Shown piece by piece: positions 37,102 through 45,448 of a stretch of 64,000 bases of DNA (the stretch's first letter is position 1; each line of letters opens with the position of its first letter). The stretch is from Chitinophaga costaii (GTDB taxonomy: Bacteria; Bacteroidota; Bacteroidia; Chitinophagales; Chitinophagaceae): contig NZ_FMAR01000013.1 in assembly GCF_900094705.1 (NCBI RefSeq), positions 62,001 through 126,000 on the forward strand. Reading direction: 5' to 3'. Below the pieces are notes generated by a model. The model had not been told where the DNA came from. It made no database searches and worked only from the letters and a program-made list of their open reading frames with translations. A program made the translations under genes and the position numbers.

Positions 37102-39570
37102 ATGTTTAGAAAGATCATCGTTTGGGCATTGGCAGGGTTCATAAGTGGGAGCGTATGGGCGCAGCAGCCCACCATATATAATGCAGCAGATATCCGGCTG
37201 CAACTACATAAATTAGATACCCTGGGCAGTGTACTCTATTTTGCCGCTCACCCGGATGATGAAAATACCCGGCTGCTGGCCTTTTTGGCCAAAGGAAACC
37301 TGTATCGCACGGGTTACATGGCCCTGACACGGGGCGATGGGGGGCAAAACCTGATAGGCAATGAACAGGCAGCACTGCTGGGCCTCATCCGTACCCAGGA
37401 ATTGCTGGCTGCCCGCCGTACCGATGGCGCCGAGCAGTTTTTTAGCCGGGCCAATGATTTTGGTTTTTCAAAAAATCCTGCCGAAACATTTACTTTCTGG
37501 GACCGTGAAAAATTATTGGGTGATGCCGTGTGGGTGATCCGCAACTTCCAGCCCGACGTGATCATCTGCCGTTTCCCACCCGATAGCCGTGCGGGGCATG
37601 GGCACCATACCGCATCGGCCATGATCGCTGCCGAAGCCTATACCGCTGCTGCCGATCCGGCCCGTTTTCCTGAACAACTGCTATACGTAAAACCCTGGCA
37701 GGCCAAACGCCTGCTGTGGAACAGCTATAACTTTGGCAATCGTGACAAGGTCCATGATGGCCAATTTACCTTAAACGTAGGCGTGTTTAACCCTTTGTTG
37801 GGCAAAGATTTTGGAGAAATAGCCGCCCAAAGCCGTTCCATGCACAAAAGCCAGGGCTTTGGAGTGTCTGCCAGCCGGGGCGATGCGTACGAATATTTTC
37901 AAACGGTACAGGGCACTGCGCCACAAGGTAGCTTGCTGGACGGCGTGAATACCACGTGGACCCGCATAGCCGGAGGCGAGTCCGTAGGCAGGCTGGTAGA
38001 CCAAGCCATTGCCAATTTTAAGGACGAAGACCCTGCTGCCACTGTGCCTATCCTCATGGCTATACGAAAAACATTGCAGGCAATGCCTGGCGGTTATTGG
38101 CAACAGCAAAAATTAAAAGAAACGGAGCAGCTTATCCTGGCCTGCACTGGCACCTGGCTGGAAGCCACCAGCGAAGATGCTACAGTAGTACCGGGGCGCG
38201 ATATGGTGGTGCAGGTGCAGGCCATGAACCGTAGTACGGTACCCATGGAACTGGAAAGTATAACGCTCACCGGAAAGGCCATGGTCAAAAAAGAATCCAT
38301 GGAACGAAACAAGCTAATATCGCTGCCATTTAATCCCCTCATACCGGTTAATACGGCCACTACACAACCTTACTGGCTGGCCTTGCCGCATCCCCTGGGT
38401 ATGTACGATATTGCCGATCAGCAAATGGTGGGACGCCCGGAGAATGTGGCCCCGCTACAAGCCGTTTTCCAACTAAAGATCGCCGGCGAGTCATTTACCG
38501 TGAGCAAGCCCATTCAATATAAATTTACCGACCCAGTGAAAGGGGAGATCTACCAGCCCCTGGTGGTGGCGCCTCCTATTACCGGCAACCTGGATAACCA
38601 GGTGATCATCTTCGCCAACGGTGGTACCCAGCCCGTTACAGTGAAGCTCAATGCCCATACCGATGGCGTAAAAGGCTCAGTGGCCCTGCGTTTGCCAAAG
38701 GGTTTTAAAGCAGTACCCGCGTCTATTCCCTTTGACCTGAAAGCAGGGGATGAAAGCCAGGTATTATTTAATGTAACGGCTACGGATATACGTAGCAAAA
38801 ACCAGGCGGATACCCTTACCGTTGTGATGAGTACCAACGGTCAGGAATATACGCAGGGCATTACCCAAATACATTACGACCATATCCCGGACATTACATT
38901 GTTTCCGGCTGCTACGGCCAAACTTGTATCTGTAAACCTGAAGCATAACGGCCAGCACCTGGGTTACATTCCAGGCGCCGGCGATATGGTGGCTGCTTCG
39001 CTGAAAGCGGTAGGATATGACGTAACCATCCTGGATGAAAAGGATATATTAGGCGGCCACCTACAGCAGTATGACGCCATCATCACCGGTGTGCGCCTTT
39101 ACAACATGCAGCCCCGTATGAAGTACTGGCAGCCGGCGCTGATGGATTATGTGCAGCAGGGTGGTACCTTGCTGGTGCAGTATAATGTGAACAGCGAACT
39201 GACTACTCCCAATATGGGCCCTTATCCTTTCAGCCTGAGTGGGGGCCGGGTGACAGATGAAACCGCCCCGGTGCAATTCCTACATCCGTCAGACGATGCC
39301 CTGCATTATCCCAATGAGATTAGCCCCGCTGATTTCGATGGCTGGGTACAGGAGCGGGGCCTGTACTTTACCACCAATGTAGATGGGCAATACACCAAAG
39401 AATTTGCACTACACGACAAAGGGGAGGGCAGCCTGGACGGATCTACACTGGTGGCCCACTACGGTAAAGGCAAGTATGTATACACCAGTCTTGCATTCTT
39501 CCGGCAGTTGCCGGCTGGCGTGCCGGGCGCTTACCGCTTGTTTGTAAATCTAATTTCTACGAAAAAATAA
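37102..39570 (+). CDS. secreted PIG-L (LmbE-like) family deacetylase with C-terminal beta domains
   Basis: 822 aa. Signal peptide to about residue 20 (VWAQQ). The deacetylase domain (about 40-270) has the zinc motif AAHPDDEN (His50, Asp52, Asp53) and the second metal His in SRAGHGHHTAS. The remaining 550 residues include Ig-like stretches (about 360-600) and a C-terminal Rossmann-like part with TGVRLYN and QYDAIITG, probably a GATase-like fold. PIG-L enzymes remove N-acetyl groups from GlcNAc-type sugars. Large Bacteroidota versions are periplasmic or exported and their substrates are not known. Start follows a TATTTTTG promoter box. Confidence 0.9.
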   Translation: MFRKIIVWALAGFISGSVWAQQPTIYNAADIRLQLHKLDTLGSVLYFAAHPDDENTRLLAFLAKGNLYRTGYMALTRGDGGQNLIGNEQAALLGLIRTQELLAARRTDGAEQFFSRANDFGFSKNPAETFTFWDREKLLGDAVWVIRNFQPDVIICRFPPDSRAGHGHHTASAMIAAEAYTAAADPARFPEQLLYVKPWQAKRLLWNSYNFGNRDKVHDGQFTLNVGVFNPLLGKDFGEIAAQSRSMHKSQGFGVSASRGDAYEYFQTVQGTAPQGSLLDGVNTTWTRIAGGESVGRLVDQAIANFKDEDPAATVPILMAIRKTLQAMPGGYWQQQKLKETEQLILACTGTWLEATSEDATVVPGRDMVVQVQAMNRSTVPMELESITLTGKAMVKKESMERNKLISLPFNPLIPVNTATTQPYWLALPHPLGMYDIADQQMVGRPENVAPLQAVFQLKIAGESFTVSKPIQYKFTDPVKGEIYQPLVVAPPITGNLDNQVIIFANGGTQPVTVKLNAHTDGVKGSVALRLPKGFKAVPASIPFDLKAGDESQVLFNVTATDIRSKNQADTLTVVMSTNGQEYTQGITQIHYDHIPDITLFPAATAKLVSVNLKHNGQHLGYIPGAGDMVAASLKAVGYDVTILDEKDILGGHLQQYDAIITGVRLYNMQPRMKYWQPALMDYVQQGGTLLVQYNVNSELTTPNMGPYPFSLSGGRVTDETAPVQFLHPSDDALHYPNEISPADFDGWVQERGLYFTTNVDGQYTKEFALHDKGEGSLDGSTLVAHYGKGKYVYTSLAFFRQLPAGVPGAYRLFVNLISTKK

Positions 39571-39585
39571 ATCCTGCATTTGCAT

Positions 39586-39768
39586 ATGGCAAGGCAAAAA
39601 CCTAAGGAAAAAGAAGTAGACCGGTCGCGCCTGTCGATCACCGCCGTGTTTTGTATCATTCTCGGCGTATTGCTGGGCGTGGTCATTGAGCGGGTACACA
39701 TCGGTTTGATGATTGGCATCGGTATTGGGTTGCTTACGGGCAGCATGTGGGCAAAGAGCCGGGATTAA
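39586..39768 (+). CDS. small membrane protein, 60 aa
   Basis: From ATG 39586. A charged N-terminus (MARQKPKEKEVDRSRLS), then two hydrophobic stretches (ITAVFCIILGVLLGVVIE and IGLMIGIGIGLLTGSMWA) and the basic end KSRD, so a two-TM hairpin is likely. It begins 15 bp after the PIG-L gene and is probably cotranscribed. No family recognised; the Gly-rich second helix suggests oligomer packing. Confidence 0.65.
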   Translation: MARQKPKEKEVDRSRLSITAVFCIILGVLLGVVIERVHIGLMIGIGIGLLTGSMWAKSRD

Positions 39769-39877
39769 TAGATAGGAAGGTAGCCTGCTTGCCTGAGTAC
39801 AAGCAGCGACAACGTAAATTTTACCTGTATTTTTTTGAATGCCCCGGATTTCCGCTTCCGGGGCTTAATACCACGAT

Positions 39878-40012
39878 ATGCCTGCAAATGATTTACCTCC
39901 GGGAGAAAAACCTCCATTGTTTCCGCGCTGGTCTTACTGGTATGTGTTGCTGGTGCTTAGTCTGGTTGCCATCATTCTATTATGTAACGTTTTCACCAAA
40001 GCATTTTCATGA
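39878..40012 (+). CDS. 44-aa single-pass membrane protein translationally coupled to the symporter
   Basis: ATG 39878 to TGA 40010-40012, which overlaps the symporter start (ATGA). Pro-rich cytoplasmic start MPANDLPPGEKPP, then FPRWSYWYVLLVLSLVAIILLCNVFTKAFS with one TM helix. Similar tiny F-P-x-W-x-x-WY proteins next to sodium:solute symporters are, to my recollection, frequent in Bacteroidota, and other SSS carriers have small accessory subunits. Role as an accessory subunit is inferred from the ATGA overlap and the single helix. Confidence 0.75.
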   Translation: MPANDLPPGEKPPLFPRWSYWYVLLVLSLVAIILLCNVFTKAFS

Positions 40013-41721
40013 GTGGGTTAGATTGGGTGGTATTGGGTATTACGCTAACGGTCATCATATTGTACGGCCTGTATAAAAGCCGCGGACAGCGCAATATGAA
40101 CAGTTATTTTCTGGCCAACCAGGATCTACCCTGGTATATTGTGCTGCTGAGCATTATTGGTACCCAGGCCAGTGCGGTAACTTTCCTTTCAGCGCCTGGC
40201 CAGGCTTATACAGACGGGATGCGTTTTGTACAATATTATTTTGGCCTGCCGCTGGCCATGGTGGTACTCTGCGTTACGTTTGTCCCCATTTTTCATAAGC
40301 TGAAAGTATATACAGCCTACGAATTTCTTGAGCAACGGTTCGATCTTAAAACACGCACGCTCACTTCCGCGCTGTTCCTACTGCAAAGGGGGCTGTCTAC
40401 CGGCATTAGTATCTGTGCGCCATCCATTATTTTATCGGCGTTGCTGGGTTGGAATATTTACTACACAAACCTAATTATGGGTGGACTGCTCATTATTTAT
40501 ACGGTGAGTGGCGGCACCAAAGCGGTGTCTTACACTCAAACGGCCCAGTTGGTCATCATCTTCGCAGCCATGTTCCTGGCGGGATGGATGGTGGTGCATT
40601 TGCTACCGACTGGCATTGGTTTTAAGGATGCACTGCGGGTATCCGGCAAAATGGGCAAGCTCAATGTAGTGACTACCCATTTCGACTGGAAAGACAAATA
40701 CAATATCTGGAGTGGTTTGATCGGTGGATTTTTCCTGGCCCTGTCTTATTTCGGCACCGATCAGTCGCAGGTAGGGCGTTACCTCACTGCCAGGTCTGTA
40801 AAGGAAAGCCGAATGGGTTTGCTGATGAATGGGTTGGTAAAGGTGCCAATGCAGTTTTTAATACTACTCATTGGCGCAGTAGTATTTGTATTTTACCTGT
40901 ACTTCCGCGCGCCCTTGTTTTTCAATGATGCCCAGCTAGCCAAGGCCCGGAAAACAGAACAGGGGCCGGCCTTGGCGCAGATCGAAAAAGATTATGCCAT
41001 TGTGGCCCGGCAGAAACAGGTACAAGTAAAAGCTTTATCGCAGGCGTTGGAAAACGGTCAGGCTGGTGATATTACCCTTACGCAACAGGCCTTACAGCAA
41101 AGTGACCGGCAGTCGGAACTGCTGCGCAACAAGGCCACCATACTACTGCAAGCCGCCGATCCTCATGCAGATACCAATGATACGAATTATATCTTCCTGT
41201 ATTTCGTGGTAAACAACCAGCCCAAAGGCCTGGTAGGCTTGCTGGTGGCAATCATTTTCCTGGCCGCCTGGGGTAGCATCGCAGCAGCATTGAATTCGCT
41301 GGCATCTACCACGGTGGTAGATATCTATAGAAGGATGATACATAAACATGCGTCGGACCGGCACTACTTAAAGGCTTCGCAATGGTGTACGTTGGGATGG
41401 GGTTTTTTCTGTGTGGCGGTGGCGCAATTTGCGAGTAGTCTTGGTAGTCTTATAGAGGCAGTGAATGTGCTGGGGTCTTTGTTTTATGGTGTGATGCTGG
41501 GCATTTTTCTAATCGCGTTCTATTGCCCCCGGATAGGTGGCCGTGCTACATTTTGGAGCGCCATAGTGTCGGAGGTGCTGGTGATTACGGTCTTTAAACT
41601 GGAAATCGTATCCTTTCTTTGGCTGAATGTGATCGGGTGTGGACTGGTGATGGCGCTGGGCTTTGGTTTGCAGGTAGCCTTGGGGAGGCCGAAAGAGCGG
41701 GTAAGCAGGGGCGTGAAGTAA
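40009..41721 (+). CDS. sodium:solute symporter family (SLC5-like) transporter
   Basis: 570 aa, about 13 TM helices. SSS signatures include LPWYIVLLSIIGTQASAVTFLSAPGQAYTDGM at helix 1-2 and YTVSGGTKAVSYTQTAQLVIIF (classic SSS motif). A soluble helical insertion of about 80 residues (about 305-385, EKDYAIVARQKQVQVKALSQ...) separates two TM helices. Takes up a sugar, vitamin or organic acid with Na+. It overlaps the upstream small membrane gene by 4 bp. The upstream deacetylase might supply a sugar substrate (inference). Confidence 0.93.
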   Translation: MSGLDWVVLGITLTVIILYGLYKSRGQRNMNSYFLANQDLPWYIVLLSIIGTQASAVTFLSAPGQAYTDGMRFVQYYFGLPLAMVVLCVTFVPIFHKLKVYTAYEFLEQRFDLKTRTLTSALFLLQRGLSTGISICAPSIILSALLGWNIYYTNLIMGGLLIIYTVSGGTKAVSYTQTAQLVIIFAAMFLAGWMVVHLLPTGIGFKDALRVSGKMGKLNVVTTHFDWKDKYNIWSGLIGGFFLALSYFGTDQSQVGRYLTARSVKESRMGLLMNGLVKVPMQFLILLIGAVVFVFYLYFRAPLFFNDAQLAKARKTEQGPALAQIEKDYAIVARQKQVQVKALSQALENGQAGDITLTQQALQQSDRQSELLRNKATILLQAADPHADTNDTNYIFLYFVVNNQPKGLVGLLVAIIFLAAWGSIAAALNSLASTTVVDIYRRMIHKHASDRHYLKASQWCTLGWGFFCVAVAQFASSLGSLIEAVNVLGSLFYGVMLGIFLIAFYCPRIGGRATFWSAIVSEVLVITVFKLEIVSFLWLNVIGCGLVMALGFGLQVALGRPKERVSRGVK

Positions 41722-41803
41722 CAGTTGGTTATGCAAAACGGATAACCGTCCACATTTGCATTTACGGGCAAACTATTTTAGTTTGTGCATATTAAAACAG
41801 ATC

Positions 41804-42322
41804 ATGAAAAAAATTATTTCATTTTTATCACTTGTCTTCTTTTCCTTTTCCCTTGCAAACGCCCAGGTACCGGCTGCTGCCGCCAATCTCAAGGCCCAGG
41901 CCGCAAAAATGGGTACGGCTTTACTGACGAAGGATTATAAAACTTTTGCTGCTTACACCCATCCCAAAGTGCTGGAGCTTATGGGTGGGGCAGATAAAAT
42001 GACGGCCATTCTCGATAAAGGTAGCGAAGCCATGAAGGCCAAGGGCATTAGTTTTGAAAAGATCACCCTGGAGCAACCACTGAAAATAGTAAAGGTGGGA
42101 AGTGAGCTGCAATCTTCTATCGTGCAGCACCTGCTGATAAAAATGCCCAATGGCAATACCCAGACCAGCTCCACGTTGTTGGGATTTTCAGAAGATAATG
42201 GCGTACACTGGAAATTTTTAGATGCCGGTAATAAAGACTTTGCTACCATTCGTAAGCTAATACCTAACCTGAGCGCAGACGTGGTAATCCCAGCACAGCA
42301 GGCACCGGTGAAGGTGCCATAG
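41804..42322 (+). CDS. secreted hypothetical protein, 172 aa
   Basis: Start at ATG 41804 because a clean signal peptide follows (MKKIISFLSLVFFSFSLANAQ). The mature part has an alternating helix/strand pattern (KMGTALLTKDYKTFAAYTHPKVLELMGG...) reminiscent of NTF2/SnoaL-like folds, but no family is certain. It ends with a Pro/Ala-rich tail. It is 82 bp after the symporter gene and may be on its own transcript. Probably periplasmic. Confidence 0.75.
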   Translation: MKKIISFLSLVFFSFSLANAQVPAAAANLKAQAAKMGTALLTKDYKTFAAYTHPKVLELMGGADKMTAILDKGSEAMKAKGISFEKITLEQPLKIVKVGSELQSSIVQHLLIKMPNGNTQTSSTLLGFSEDNGVHWKFLDAGNKDFATIRKLIPNLSADVVIPAQQAPVKVP

Positions 42323-42409
42323 GCTACTTAATCCTTTTTATTAAATTTGAGCGCTAACTTTTGCGAGGATATGTTCACTAAATAGATGAGCTACTTATCT
42401 GCAAGGAAA

Positions 42410-42465
42410 TAACATGCTGCTGCCTCCTGCATAATGCAGGCCTTCTATGGAAGGAGGGCATGTTA
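42410..42465. other. compact multi-hairpin structure overlapping a stop codon
   Basis: TAACATGC (42410-42417) pairs with GCATGTTA (42458-42465). Inside are two hairpins, CCTGCA/TGCAGG (42426-42440) and CCTTC/GAAGG (42441-42454), giving a three-way junction shape. The last three bases (42463-42465) are the stop of the response-regulator gene (minus strand). No T run follows on either side, so it is not a standard terminator. Confidence 0.55.
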
Positions 42466-43122
42466 CTCAATGATCCCGTTCCGGAATGCATACAACACCA
42501 GCCCCACCGAATTTTTTACTTTTAGTTTTTCCAGTAATTTTTGGCGAATGCCTTCTATAGTGCGTGGGGAAAGGAAGATTTGTTCAGAAATTTCCTGTGT
42601 AGTTAGTTCTGCGCAGATCAGTTTCAGCACCTCCAGTTCCCGATCATTGAGTTGTATATCGTTTTTGAGCGTGGGCTTGAAATGCTGTTTGTTCTTGTGC
42701 AATACTTTTTTCAGCAGGGCCAGGTTCACGTTTTCATTGAAATAAAAACCCTTCTCATAGGTTGTGCAGATGGCCTCATAAATCTCTTCCGGCTCTGCAT
42801 TTTTGAGCAGGTAGGCATTGGCGCCATTTTCTACCATGTGTACGATAAAATTGTCGTCTTCATACATGGTGAGAATAATCACTTTTACGTCGGGGTATTT
42901 TTCTCTTACTTTCACGGTGGCCTGTATACCGTCCATGCGGGGCATTTTCAGGTCCATGAGAATTACGTCGGGCACTTTTTTCTGCATAATCTCCAGCAGG
43001 TGTTCCCCATCGTCTGCTTCCAGCACTATTTCAATGTTGCTATAGGGAATGAGCGTGTTGATCACACCACTACGGAATATTTTGTGATCGTCTGCGATAG
43101 CTACTTTAATGGATCGGCCCAT
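42463..43122 (-). CDS. NarL/LuxR-type response regulator
   Basis: 219 aa from ATG 43122 (MGRSIKVAIADDHK). The longer frame to 43203 overlaps the kinase gene and is not needed. The receiver domain has ADDHKIFRSGV, phosphorylated Asp in VILMDLKMPRMDG and Lys in YLLKNAE. The C-terminal LuxR helix-turn-helix is LNDRELEVLKLICAELTTQEISEQIFLSPRTIEGIRQKLLEKL. It lies 13 bp after its histidine kinase gene, so the pair forms a two-component system. Confidence 0.95.
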   Translation of the reverse strand: MGRSIKVAIADDHKIFRSGVINTLIPYSNIEIVLEADDGEHLLEIMQKKVPDVILMDLKMPRMDGIQATVKVREKYPDVKVIILTMYEDDNFIVHMVENGANAYLLKNAEPEEIYEAICTTYEKGFYFNENVNLALLKKVLHKNKQHFKPTLKNDIQLNDRELEVLKLICAELTTQEISEQIFLSPRTIEGIRQKLLEKLKVKNSVGLVLYAFRNGIIE

Positions 43123-43135
43123 ATCTGCTGCGTAT

Positions 43136-43936
43136 TTACAGGCCGGGGTTATAGTCTGATACACTGATGCGCGCAATGGTTCCCCCGGCTGTTCCTGGTA
43201 CAAAGTTGATGTTTCCGTTGATAATTGTCAAACGGCTTTCAATATTTTTTAATCCCAGGCTGCCTGGCTGTTGCCGGGCTGCCTCCAGGGAAGTAAGCAG
43301 CAATCCGTTGCCATCGTCCGTAATTTCTATGAGTAGTTGCGTGGAACAGGTTTGATAATGAATGATTACCTGCGATGCCTGGGCGTGTTTCAAGATATTG
43401 TTAATCAGTTCCTGTACCACGCGATAAATGTTCAATGCAACGGTGCGGTCTACCGGTTGGGTATTTTCCGGGCATTGGAATTGAATTTTAGTTTTCCGGT
43501 TCTTGTTCATCAGGCTACAGAACGAGTCCAGCGCATTGGCCAGCCCCAGATTGTCCAGCGACTGGGGGTGCAGGCGTTGGCTGATGAAACGTAATTCCTG
43601 GATGATGGTATCGGCAAAGTCGCGGATTTCTTTGAGTCTTTCTCCATCGTTATGGCCATTTTTTGCCTGTTGCTGCAGGCTGCCAAGATTTAGTTTCAGT
43701 ACGCTCAATTGCGCGCCTACCTCGTCGTGGAGATCTTCGGCAATGCGCTTACGTTCTTGTTCCTGGCCTTGCAGTACTGCTACCAATCGCTCTTGCTGTA
43801 GGTCCAGGTCTTTGTCACGCAGGGTTAGTTTATGCTGGATAACTTGTTTTTGCTGAGCCATCACCAGGATCACGACCAGTACGCCCAAAATGAGCATAAT
43901 GGCGGTGCCGATCACAATAATCTCAACTATATCCAT
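43136..43936 (-). CDS. membrane-anchored HisKA_3 sensor histidine kinase
   Basis: 266 aa. One N-terminal TM helix (about 6-26), a coiled coil (about 30-60), the HisKA_3 box ERKRIAEDLHDEVGAQLSVLKLNL with His70, and a HATPase domain (VQELINNILKHAQA, ITDDGNGLLL, GSLGLKNIESRL). With no own sensor domain, it probably takes its signal from the multi-TM protein encoded just upstream, whose end overlaps this gene by 14 bp. It phosphorylates the following NarL-type regulator. Confidence 0.94.
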   Translation of the reverse strand: MDIVEIIVIGTAIMLILGVLVVILVMAQQKQVIQHKLTLRDKDLDLQQERLVAVLQGQEQERKRIAEDLHDEVGAQLSVLKLNLGSLQQQAKNGHNDGERLKEIRDFADTIIQELRFISQRLHPQSLDNLGLANALDSFCSLMNKNRKTKIQFQCPENTQPVDRTVALNIYRVVQELINNILKHAQASQVIIHYQTCSTQLLIEITDDGNGLLLTSLEAARQQPGSLGLKNIESRLTIINGNINFVPGTAGGTIARISVSDYNPGL

Positions 43937-44591
43937 TCGTTGTTGTTTTAACTTTCAACAGTCCAATAAAAATAAGGATTAATTGGATGATGCCCGCTAC
44001 GAACGAAAGGGAAAGAATATACCCGGTGGTGCTAATGGAGTGAATAGAAAAATAATTGTAAGACAAGTTTTTCAGCATGGTACTGCATAAATAAATAAAG
44101 AAGCCGGCGTTAAACCAGAAATCAGGGAGGGTATTAATAAAAATGGATTGTTTTATAAGTGTTTCATCGCGCAGTAATTGAAGGAAAAATATTACACCAT
44201 ATACAATCAATACGAAGTTACGGGCAGATGCGAAGATAGAATTATAATGTAAAATTCCTTCCAGTCGGAACAAGTCTAATAAAAAAATGATAAATACTGG
44301 CAGCATCATCCACCATATTGCAGTGCGCATGATCTTACTTTTGATAACGGTGGCGTAGAAAACAGATAAGATAACAAACTGTACCATGTACATCAGGGCG
44401 AAAAACCACATGTTATTTCCCCATATCATGCTAATCTGCGTAGTGCCACTGGCAAACACAATGCTGGATACCAGGTAAGCAAACACCCATCTTCCTGCTT
44501 CTTCCAGTTTTTTAAATTTTAAAATGAAGGGTACCAAAAGCAAGCATTCGATCCCCAACATGATGTAAAAAATGATACTGTAAGTTGCCAC
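43923..44591 (-). CDS. multi-TM membrane protein, putative sensor partner of the kinase
   Basis: About seven TM helices and short loops. GTG 44591 is chosen as the start because it gives a full first helix and clears the upstream gene. ATG 44561 is possible, and the open frame to 44711 would overlap the upstream gene by 77 bp. No enzymatic motif is visible. The overlap with the kinase start points to translational coupling. A sensing role in the kinase pathway is inferred from position only. Confidence 0.7.
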   Translation of the reverse strand: MATYSIIFYIMLGIECLLLVPFILKFKKLEEAGRWVFAYLVSSIVFASGTTQISMIWGNNMWFFALMYMVQFVILSVFYATVIKSKIMRTAIWWMMLPVFIIFLLDLFRLEGILHYNSIFASARNFVLIVYGVIFFLQLLRDETLIKQSIFINTLPDFWFNAGFFIYLCSTMLKNLSYNYFSIHSISTTGYILSLSFVAGIIQLILIFIGLLKVKTTTNGYS

Positions 44592-44634
44592 TAAGATTAA
44601 ATTAAGAAATAACGAGGGTGTATAAATCAGGACG

Positions 44635-45051
44635 CTACAAAACAGTGGTAGGCGGTTTGGAAGGTGGGCAATGATCCGGGCAGGGAACACCATCGTCCAG
44701 GAAGGCAGCACTGATTGTTTTAGCTACCGCTGCCTTGGGGTCTGGGGCATCCATGGGATTTCCATGAATATCGTACCCTTCTTTATCGACTGCTGTTAAT
44801 ACCAATCTTTTAGTGTAAGGCTGAGCGAGGTCAGGATTAGCCTGCAAACCATAATATACGCGGATACCCACCGCGCCTGAAATGTTTAACAATTCCTGTA
44901 CCTTTTCGGCGCCAAAAAAGAAAGCGCGTGTTAATGTTTGTTTTTGTGATGCATTTTGTTTAGTATAATTATTTACTAAATCATGTGCGGTTGCATGGCT
45001 AATAAAGCTACCGGCATCCGGCTTAAATGGATTGTTACTAGTAGAGCTCAT
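44635..45051 (-). CDS. conserved hypothetical protein with C-terminal Cys-Pro motif
   Basis: 138 aa. Features: AFFFGAEKVQELLNISGAVGIRVYYGLQ (a helix then strand), KRLVLTAVDKEGYDIHG (strand) and the ending LDDGVPCPDHCPPSKPPTTVL with two Cys in a CPxxCP pattern. I recall similar FFFG / IRxYYG proteins in other Bacteroidota beside membrane and kinase genes, but no function is known. No signal peptide. First gene of the 4-gene minus-strand unit. Confidence 0.7.
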   Translation of the reverse strand: MSSTSNNPFKPDAGSFISHATAHDLVNNYTKQNASQKQTLTRAFFFGAEKVQELLNISGAVGIRVYYGLQANPDLAQPYTKRLVLTAVDKEGYDIHGNPMDAPDPKAAVAKTISAAFLDDGVPCPDHCPPSKPPTTVL

Positions 45052-45448
45052 AGGAATAATAATGTTTTTAAAGTAAAAGTATCATAAAAATTCACTGATA
45101 AAACGCCTGGTCAACGGGATGTTATGCCGCATTTAATTTTATATGGCTTGAAACCCGCTGCGATGCTGTATTTTAGCTGTTTAAGTTATCTGTTGAGCAG
45201 GAGGTGATTCCGTATTTCTCCTACAAAAATGCGTAGAAGTACGCTTTCCTTTTTTCAGGTGCTGCAACGCTTTTATTGCTGCCCATTGTTATGCATCTTT
45301 GTAACGTTGGTTATCTGGCCATTTTACCCCGGTATAACTTGCATGGTTTGTTTCCCCGCACTGCGTATTGAAAACAGGTTGGCTGCCCTCCTTAAAAACA
45401 GCCCGTTAATTGTACAATTTAAACATTAGGCCCCAAAAAGTTTATAAC
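45052..45448. other. 397-bp divergent intergenic region
   Basis: Divergent spacer that must carry promoters for both sides. On the minus strand TACTTTTA (near 45080-45087) resembles the -7 box before the hypothetical gene. AGGAGG at 45200-45205 can pair with CTCCT at 45219-45223. A 66-aa open frame (45229-45429) lacks support. Confidence 0.4.

Noticed and set aside
42410-42465. Multi-hairpin structure as a tRNA
   Set aside because: It lacks the T-arm consensus, anticodon arm geometry and full length of a tRNA.
45229-45429. 66-aa frame between the divergent hypothetical genes
   Set aside because: Cys-rich hydrophobic sequence without family likeness. AGGAGG is 23 bp from the ATG, too far to act as an SD.
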